This document shows, piece by piece, positions 14,752 to 19,219 of a stretch of 19,219 bases of DNA. The first letter of the stretch is position 1. Each line of letters opens with the position of its first letter. A program made the position numbers and the translations under genes. The notes under the pieces were generated by a model that did no database searches, had not been told where the DNA came from, and was given only the letters and a program-made list of their open reading frames with translations. Origin of the DNA: JBDKTH01 sp964558295 (GTDB lineage: Bacteria > Planctomycetota > Planctomycetia > Pirellulales > Thermoguttaceae); assembly GCA_964558295.1 (NCBI GenBank), contig CAZLDQ010000112.1, forward strand, positions 1 to 19,219, written 5' to 3'.

Positions 14752-15594
14752 ATGCCTTGTTATCGGTTATTGGCGATTGATGTTGACGGGACCTTGGTGA
14801 ATGTGCGCGATGAGATGACTGCGGCCACACGCGAGGCGCTTGCCCGGGCGCGGAAAGCAGGGATCTACGTTGTGTTGGCCACGGGGCGTCGCTACGGGCG
14901 GACGCTCCCTCTGCAGGCGCGGCTGGAAATCGATTTGCCGCTGGTTGCGGCCAGTGGCGCGTTGGTCAAGGATCCTCGCGATCATCGCACGTTGTTTCGG
15001 GCGGAGTTTTCCGGGACCGTGCTTTGCCAGGCGTTGGAGGTGTTGGACCGGTGCGGATTCGAGCCGGTGCTCTGTGGCGACACCTATACGGATGGGTTCG
15101 AGTTCTATCATGCGCGAAACCGGTTGAAGAGCGAGGAACTGGCCGAGTACCTCCGTTTGAATCCAGACGACGGCTGCTTCTGGCCGGAATTGCTTTCCAG
15201 CCCGCCGCCAGGCATTTTTACGGGGTTTGCCATGGGGACACGGCAGCAAATGGTCGACCTGGAGCAGGCGTTGCAGGAGGCGTTTCCAGGCCAATTGGCG
15301 ACCCATGTGTTGCGCAGCCCTCGGTATACGGGATTCATGTGCGAGTTGGCTCCGGCCGGGGTGAACAAGTGGTCGGGCCTCCGGCGTCTGGCGGATCAGT
15401 GGGGAATCGCGGAGAGCGAGATTTGCGCCGTGGGTGATGATGTGAACGACATTCCCATGATTCGTTCGGCCGGATTGGGCGTGGCGATGGGAAATGCGCT
15501 GCCTGAGGTCAAGGCGGTGGCCGATCGTGTCGCTCCGAGCCAGGAAGAGGATGGGTTGGTGACGGTGGTCGAGTGGTTGCTGGAGAGCCTCTAA
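14752..15594 (+). CDS. HAD superfamily phosphatase, Cof type
   Basis: A 280-residue haloacid-dehalogenase-type phosphatase of the Cof/YbiV (IIB) group, which dephosphorylates small phosphorylated metabolites such as sugar phosphates or flavin nucleotides. Motif I is DVDGTLV with D10 and D12; motif II is ATGR at 43-46; motif III is the lysine K206 in NKWSGL; motif IV is GDDVND at 228-233. The middle residues form the C2-type cap, and the end MGNALPEVKAVAD is typical. The start ATG 14752 gives the family N-terminus. Fourteen bases separate its stop from the reading frame of the TPR remnant. The substrate cannot be told from sequence. Confidence 0.92.
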   Translation: MPCYRLLAIDVDGTLVNVRDEMTAATREALARARKAGIYVVLATGRRYGRTLPLQARLEIDLPLVAASGALVKDPRDHRTLFRAEFSGTVLCQALEVLDRCGFEPVLCGDTYTDGFEFYHARNRLKSEELAEYLRLNPDDGCFWPELLSSPPPGIFTGFAMGTRQQMVDLEQALQEAFPGQLATHVLRSPRYTGFMCELAPAGVNKWSGLRRLADQWGIAESEICAVGDDVNDIPMIRSAGLGVAMGNALPEVKAVADRVAPSQEEDGLVTVVEWLLESL

Positions 15595-15607
15595 CGATCG
15601 AGCAAGC

Positions 15608-16411
15608 ATGAACCGCATCGGGGTGATCTGTCTGGCGTGCATTGCAGATCAATCCGCGATTGCCGGAAGCATGGCTCCGTCGGGCCGAACTGGCGTGGGC
15701 CGATTTGCCGAAGAAGTCCTGAAGCAACAGCCCCAGCACCAGTCTGCGGCCTCTCTCGTTGCCCGGCTCGACTCGCGTGAAGGTCGAACTCAAGAGGCCA
15801 TCGGATTCCTGGAAGAGTGCCTCGATCCGGACAAACCGGAGCCCAAGGCCTTGAACCTGCCGGCCAGCTTGAAGCGCAAGGAGGAAGACTACGCCGAGGC
15901 TGCCCGCCTCTACCAGTTGGGGGCCAGGCTCCAGCCGCACGATCTGCGCTGGCTTCGTGCCCTCGCCTTGGTGTATGCTCGAACGAAGGACCAGGGGCGA
16001 TTGGCCGAGGCGTTCGAGAAGGCAGCGTCAGGAGACCCAGATCACCTGGTTTCGCGGGTAAAACTGGCCCGCATGGCCCTCCAGAGGCGGAATTATGAGG
16101 ATGCGGTTAGATGGGCGAACCAGGCGCTTCAGATCGACGTAACAGAGGCAAGCTTGCACCAACTCCTGGCGGAATCGCTTTCCGGTGGGCATAATTACCA
16201 GGAGGCAATCGCCGAGTACGCGATCGCCATCGAGCTTGATCCCACCCCTCCTGGGCCGCATGTAGCCCTGGCTGATGTCTACCTCCAGATAGGGAGGCCG
16301 CAGGAGGCTTGTTGAGTGCTGGAGCGGTTGCTCCAACGGGTTCCCGATGATGCGGTTGCCAAGCAGTTGTTGGAGACTCTCAAGGAGAACGGAAAACGTG
16401 ACGTCCGATAA
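15608..16411 (+). pseudogene. Decayed tetratricopeptide-repeat protein gene
   Basis: A TPR protein gene broken in three ways. (1) At 15627-15722 another frame encodes ALQINPRLPEAWLRRAELAW, clearly TPR-like. It ends in a stop and continues only after a shift of one base into the main frame at EVLKQQPQ, so the apparent start at 15608 is out of frame. (2) The main frame then encodes about five TPR-like units (for example YAEAARLYQLGARLQPHDL and YEDAVRWANQALQID) and hits TGA at 16313-16315. Past it the same frame continues VLERLLQRVPDDAVAKQLL to TAA at 16411. Reading CGA for TGA restores the repeat. (3) The N-terminus is missing; the HAD gene lies immediately upstream. The ancestral stop overlaps the mazG-like start by 14 bases, as in an intact operon. 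Confidence 0.75.
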
Positions 16412-16757
16412 TCATGCGGGGCAAGCTTCCTCTGCCGAGCCTCATGCGAAACTCCAAATTACCCTGGCCGGTTTTCAGAAGCTCATTCGCGATATGTACA
16501 TGCGCAAGGATGTGGCGCGGGGAGCCGAAGGGACCTTCATGTGGCTGATGGAAGAGGTGGGCGAATTGGCGGCAGCCCTGCGAAGCGGCACCCATGAGGA
16601 ACTGGCGGCCGAGTTTGCCGATGTCCTGGCTTGGTTGGTGACAATCGCCAACGTGGCCGGAGTGGACCTTACCGAGGCGGTTGCCAAGAAATATGGCGCT
16701 GGTTGTCCTGGGTGCGGCCAGTTCACTTGCACTTGCCCTGATGCGGAGAAGCCATGA
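16398..16757 (+). CDS. MazG-like nucleotide pyrophosphohydrolase with Cys-rich tail
   Basis: A 119-residue MazG-family all-alpha NTP pyrophosphohydrolase, which hydrolyses (d)NTPs to monophosphates and pyrophosphate. The metal-binding core is EEVGELAAALRSG followed by EFADVLAWLVTIANVAGVDL, giving the EExxE and ExxD pattern. The C-terminus ends GCPGCGQFTCTCPD, four closely spaced cysteines that may bind zinc. I chose GTG 16398, with AAGGAG ten bases upstream; the frame is open to 16347 but that part encodes the TPR tail in another frame. It overlaps the remnant TPR end by 14 bases, and its TGA overlaps the next ATG (ATGA at 16754). It is part of a translationally coupled series. The in vivo substrate is unknown. 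Confidence 0.85.
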   Translation: MTSDNHAGQASSAEPHAKLQITLAGFQKLIRDMYMRKDVARGAEGTFMWLMEEVGELAAALRSGTHEELAAEFADVLAWLVTIANVAGVDLTEAVAKKYGAGCPGCGQFTCTCPDAEKP

Positions 16758-18967
16758 TTCGCTTGCTCGCCGCGGGGTTTCTATGCACGGTATTGGTGGG
16801 CGTGGGCGCGGCCGACGAGGAGGCTGTATTGCCTCGAATTGTCGGCGTTCGCGTGGGGTTTGCAGGGCACTATAAGGTTGGGGTGTGGACCCCGGTGGCC
16901 GTTACGTTCCAAGGGGGCAATCAGGCGTGGGACGGTCGGGTGGCGGTCACGGTCTTAGACAGCGACGGGGTGCCGGGGCGCCATGTGGCGCCGAGCCAAG
17001 GGACGTGCAAGCTGCTGGCGGGGCAAGAGACGACGGTGACGGTTTACGTCAGGTTTGGCCGGATTGAGAGCGAGATGAAGGTGGAGTTTCTGGCGGCCGA
17101 CAAGGTGGTCGCTGAGCGAACCTTAAAGACCGCGGCGTCTGGCGAACATGTTGGCTTCTCCCCTGCCCTGCTCGCCAGTCAAGATCTGGTGGTTGTCGTG
17201 GGGCCTGCGGCGGCAGCCTCTCAAGAGGGCGCGAGTCTACTCGTCCAATCGGCCGAAGAGAAGGCCGACGTAGTGCATGTTGCGGATGTCGCACAGTTGC
17301 CTGACCAGTGGTTTGGCTACGAAGGGGTGAACGCGATTCTGCTCTATACGAGCGATCCGAAGCTCTACGGAGCCTTGAAGCCTGATGGGCCCCAGATCGC
17401 CGCGTTGGAGCAGTGGATTCGCATGGGCGGAAAACTAGTCCTATGTGTTGGTGAACAGGCCGAACAGGTCCTTCAAACCGGTTCGCCCTTGGCCCGTTTT
17501 GCGCCAGGACGTTTGGAGAAGATGGTGCCTGTACGGCAGGCGGCGGCCTTGGAGACTTATGCGGGAAGCTCGGTGGCGATTACCGCCACGGATGGTCGAC
17601 GTCTGGAGATTCAGGTTCCCCTGTTGGCCGAGGTGGCTGGGCAGGTTGAGGTGCGCGAGACGCGGCTTCCCCTGGTGGTTCGTCGACCGTTGGGATTTGG
17701 CCAGATCGTGTTCGTGGCGTTTGATCTGGACCGTCCGCCTTTGAACGACTGGCTGGATCGAGGGCTTTTGGTCCGAAAGCTCTTGGATTTGCCGACTGCA
17801 CAAGACGAAGAGGTTGCCGACAACCGGGCTGTGATGCATTATGGGTTCACCGACATGGCCGGTCAGTTGCGCAGTGCCCTGGATCACTTTCGCGGTGTGC
17901 GTCTGGCCCCGTTTGCCCTCGTGGTCGTAATTGTGATCGGCTACATCTTGGCGATTGGACTGGGGGACTACTTCTTCCTCCGGAAGGTTCTCAAGCGAAT
18001 GGAACTGACTTGGGTGACGTTTCCGGTGATCGTGGCAGCCGTTTGTGCGGGGGCTTATCTCTTGGCCGGCTGGCTCAAGGGGGATCGCGTGTTGGTCAAT
18101 CAGATTGATCTGATCGATGTGGACGTCGAGTCGGGCCAGTTGCGGGGAACCGCCTGGGCCAATGTATTCAGCCCGGCGACCGAACGTTACAATCTGGCGT
18201 TTCAGGCTCGATCCTTCGGCGGCGGCGAGCTGCGCGACGCGAGCATGTTGACTTCCTGGTTGGGGCTGCCCGGCGAAGCGCTCGGTGGCATGAGCTCGAA
18301 GACTGTCGAGCCGATGGGGTGGAAAGGGCCATATGACGTGGCACCCACGCTGGACCGGCTTTGTGGTATGCCGATTCAGATCTGGTCGACCAAGAGTCTG
18401 ACCGCCCGTTGGACTGCACCTGCCGATGTGATGCCCAAGGCGGAGATCCGCTCCGAAGACCGGCTTCCGGTCGGCTTGATCGTCAATACGCTCGGCTTCA
18501 CGTTGACTGATTGCATGTTGGCCTACGGGAGCTGGGCTTATGAGCTGGGAACGATCGGCCCAGGCGAGGAGATCCGCGTCGGGCCGATGCTCAAACGGCG
18601 AGAACTGCGCACGCTGCTGACCGGCCGCAAGGTACTGTTTGACAAGGACGACAAGCTTCGCGAGGAGATCACGCCCTATGACCAGTCGAGCATTGACCTG
18701 GCGTATGTGCTCCGTGCGATGATGTTCTTTCAGGCGGCCGGCGGGAGCCGCTATACGGGCTTGCGCAACGACTACCAGCACTTCGTCGACTTGAGCAACC
18801 TGTTGAAGACTGATCGGGCAATTCTCGTGGCCACCGCAGCGAAGCATGTCGAGGGCGAGCGTCCCGGGGCTCTGCTCCTTTGCGATGGACAGCCGCTTTG
18901 CGACGCACGTAATCGGCATAGGACGATCTACCGGTTTGTGTTTCCCGTGCGGCCGGAGGGTGAGTAG
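16754..18967 (+). CDS. Large exported/membrane protein, ABC transporter partner (unknown function)
   Basis: A 737-residue protein that I do not assign to a named family. A signal peptide (1-20, MIRLLAAGFLCTVLVGVGAA) precedes an all-beta region (about 30-130, VGVRVGFAGHYKVGVWTPV). Residues about 135-350 resemble a class-I glutamine-amidotransferase-like fold of the type found in BatA/GldG-like proteins (VNAILLYTSDP, ALEQWIRMGGKLVLCVGE, GQIVFVAFDLDRPPLNDWL). Two membrane helices follow near 386-408 and 420-440. A large C-terminal beta-rich domain has no recognised motif. Its start overlaps the MazG stop in an ATGA junction. The ABC ATPase begins 56 bases past its end, suggesting it belongs to an exporter or gliding-type GldFG-like module, which is an inference. 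Confidence 0.75.
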   Translation: MIRLLAAGFLCTVLVGVGAADEEAVLPRIVGVRVGFAGHYKVGVWTPVAVTFQGGNQAWDGRVAVTVLDSDGVPGRHVAPSQGTCKLLAGQETTVTVYVRFGRIESEMKVEFLAADKVVAERTLKTAASGEHVGFSPALLASQDLVVVVGPAAAASQEGASLLVQSAEEKADVVHVADVAQLPDQWFGYEGVNAILLYTSDPKLYGALKPDGPQIAALEQWIRMGGKLVLCVGEQAEQVLQTGSPLARFAPGRLEKMVPVRQAAALETYAGSSVAITATDGRRLEIQVPLLAEVAGQVEVRETRLPLVVRRPLGFGQIVFVAFDLDRPPLNDWLDRGLLVRKLLDLPTAQDEEVADNRAVMHYGFTDMAGQLRSALDHFRGVRLAPFALVVVIVIGYILAIGLGDYFFLRKVLKRMELTWVTFPVIVAAVCAGAYLLAGWLKGDRVLVNQIDLIDVDVESGQLRGTAWANVFSPATERYNLAFQARSFGGGELRDASMLTSWLGLPGEALGGMSSKTVEPMGWKGPYDVAPTLDRLCGMPIQIWSTKSLTARWTAPADVMPKAEIRSEDRLPVGLIVNTLGFTLTDCMLAYGSWAYELGTIGPGEEIRVGPMLKRRELRTLLTGRKVLFDKDDKLREEITPYDQSSIDLAYVLRAMMFFQAAGGSRYTGLRNDYQHFVDLSNLLKTDRAILVATAAKHVEGERPGALLLCDGQPLCDARNRHRTIYRFVFPVRPEGE

Positions 18968-19023
18968 GGGACGGCGGGATGGTGGGGTGAGAGCTTTTCC
19001 TTCAACGATGAGTAGTCCTGGCT

Positions 19024-19219
19024 GTGATTAGAATACAAGACCTGACGAAAGTTTACGGTGATCTGCGGGCGATTGACGAGTTGACCCTGGAGTTGAATCA
19101 GGGGGACTTGTTCGGGTTTATTGGACCCAACGGGTCGGGGAAGACCACGACCATGCGGATCCTGGCCACGTTGCTCCAGCCGAGCTGGGGCGAGGCCTAC
19201 GTCTGCGACTACTCGATCT
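19024..19219 (+). CDS. ABC transporter ATP-binding protein, 5' part only
   Basis: The first 65 codons of an ABC ATPase, cut by the window end. It starts at GTG 19024 (an in-frame stop lies at 19009-19011) and encodes the typical A-loop region LTKVYGDLRAIDELTLEL with its aromatic residue. Walker A is GPNGSGKTT, followed by MRILATLLQPSWGEAYVCD. The pattern fits the CcmA/NatA group of drug, Na+ or polysaccharide exporters. It follows the large membrane protein in the same direction; the permease presumably lies beyond the window. Confidence 0.92.
   Translation, partial: MIRIQDLTKVYGDLRAIDELTLELNQGDLFGFIGPNGSGKTTTMRILATLLQPSWGEAYVCDYSI

Noticed and set aside
17441..18919. A 492-codon minus-strand open frame opposite the large membrane protein
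   Set aside because: The composition is shadow-like and there is no recognisable motif; the plus-strand frame has a signal peptide, membrane helices and operon coupling.
1..19219. Search for tRNA genes, CRISPR arrays, insertion sequences, attachment sites and defence genes
   Set aside because: No cloverleaf-like segments, spaced direct repeats, transposase or integrase motifs, or nuclease/helicase defence signatures were seen; the mazG-like gene alone is not enough to call a defence system.

Overview
The window reads as an ordinary chromosomal segment of a GC-rich planctomycete, probably of the Pirellulales. The main marker is the Cys-rich secreted protein at 9157-9972, whose C-terminal module matches the planctomycete-specific TIGR03000 family. 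Supporting signs are the TIGR03960-type radical SAM protein, the MazG-like protein with a Cys-rich tail, the signal-peptide-bearing Pcm and the frequent absence of Shine-Dalgarno sites. I see no tRNA, rRNA, CRISPR array, transposase, integrase or phage gene.

Layout. (1) 45-2377: pdxA (-) and dtd (+) are divergent; dtd converges on a YdjM/DUF457-type membrane protein (-). (2) 2653-4569: a CvpA-like membrane protein (+) and accA (-) converge on an intergenic stretch with nested inverted repeats. (3) 4748-8913, all minus strand: asd, truA, a GT4 glycosyltransferase and a Ser/Thr kinase, with accA beyond. The glycosyltransferase is split by a -1 frameshift at an uninterrupted G8C7 run. asd has a good promoter, and a REP-like palindrome lies between asd and truA. 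(4) 9157-9972: the TIGR03000 protein (-) with its own terminator. (5) 10189-12549: a RodA-like SEDS gene (+) converges with and overlaps a secreted Pcm (-). (6) 12820-19219, all plus strand: radical SAM protein, HAD phosphatase, a decayed TPR gene, MazG-like pyrophosphohydrolase, a large membrane protein, and the start of an ABC transporter ATPase cut by the window end.

Functionally most genes are housekeeping: pyridoxal phosphate (pdxA), fatty acid initiation (accA), Asp-family amino acids and diaminopimelate (asd), tRNA modification and proofreading (truA, dtd), envelope synthesis (rodA, glycosyltransferase) and protein repair (pcm). The plus-strand block at the right end (TPR remnant, mazG-like, membrane protein, ABC ATPase) looks like one translationally coupled operon, the last part probably an exporter module.

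The most unusual observations are two broken genes (glycosyltransferase and TPR), a recurring strand-biased decamer CCCCTGCCCT in both coding and non-coding DNA, an exported Pcm with an extra C-terminal domain, a kinase with DFS in place of DFG, and possible coding sequence upstream of accA. I do not see a clear new defence or mobile system; gene-free gaps are all shorter than 300 bases and are described where they hold something.
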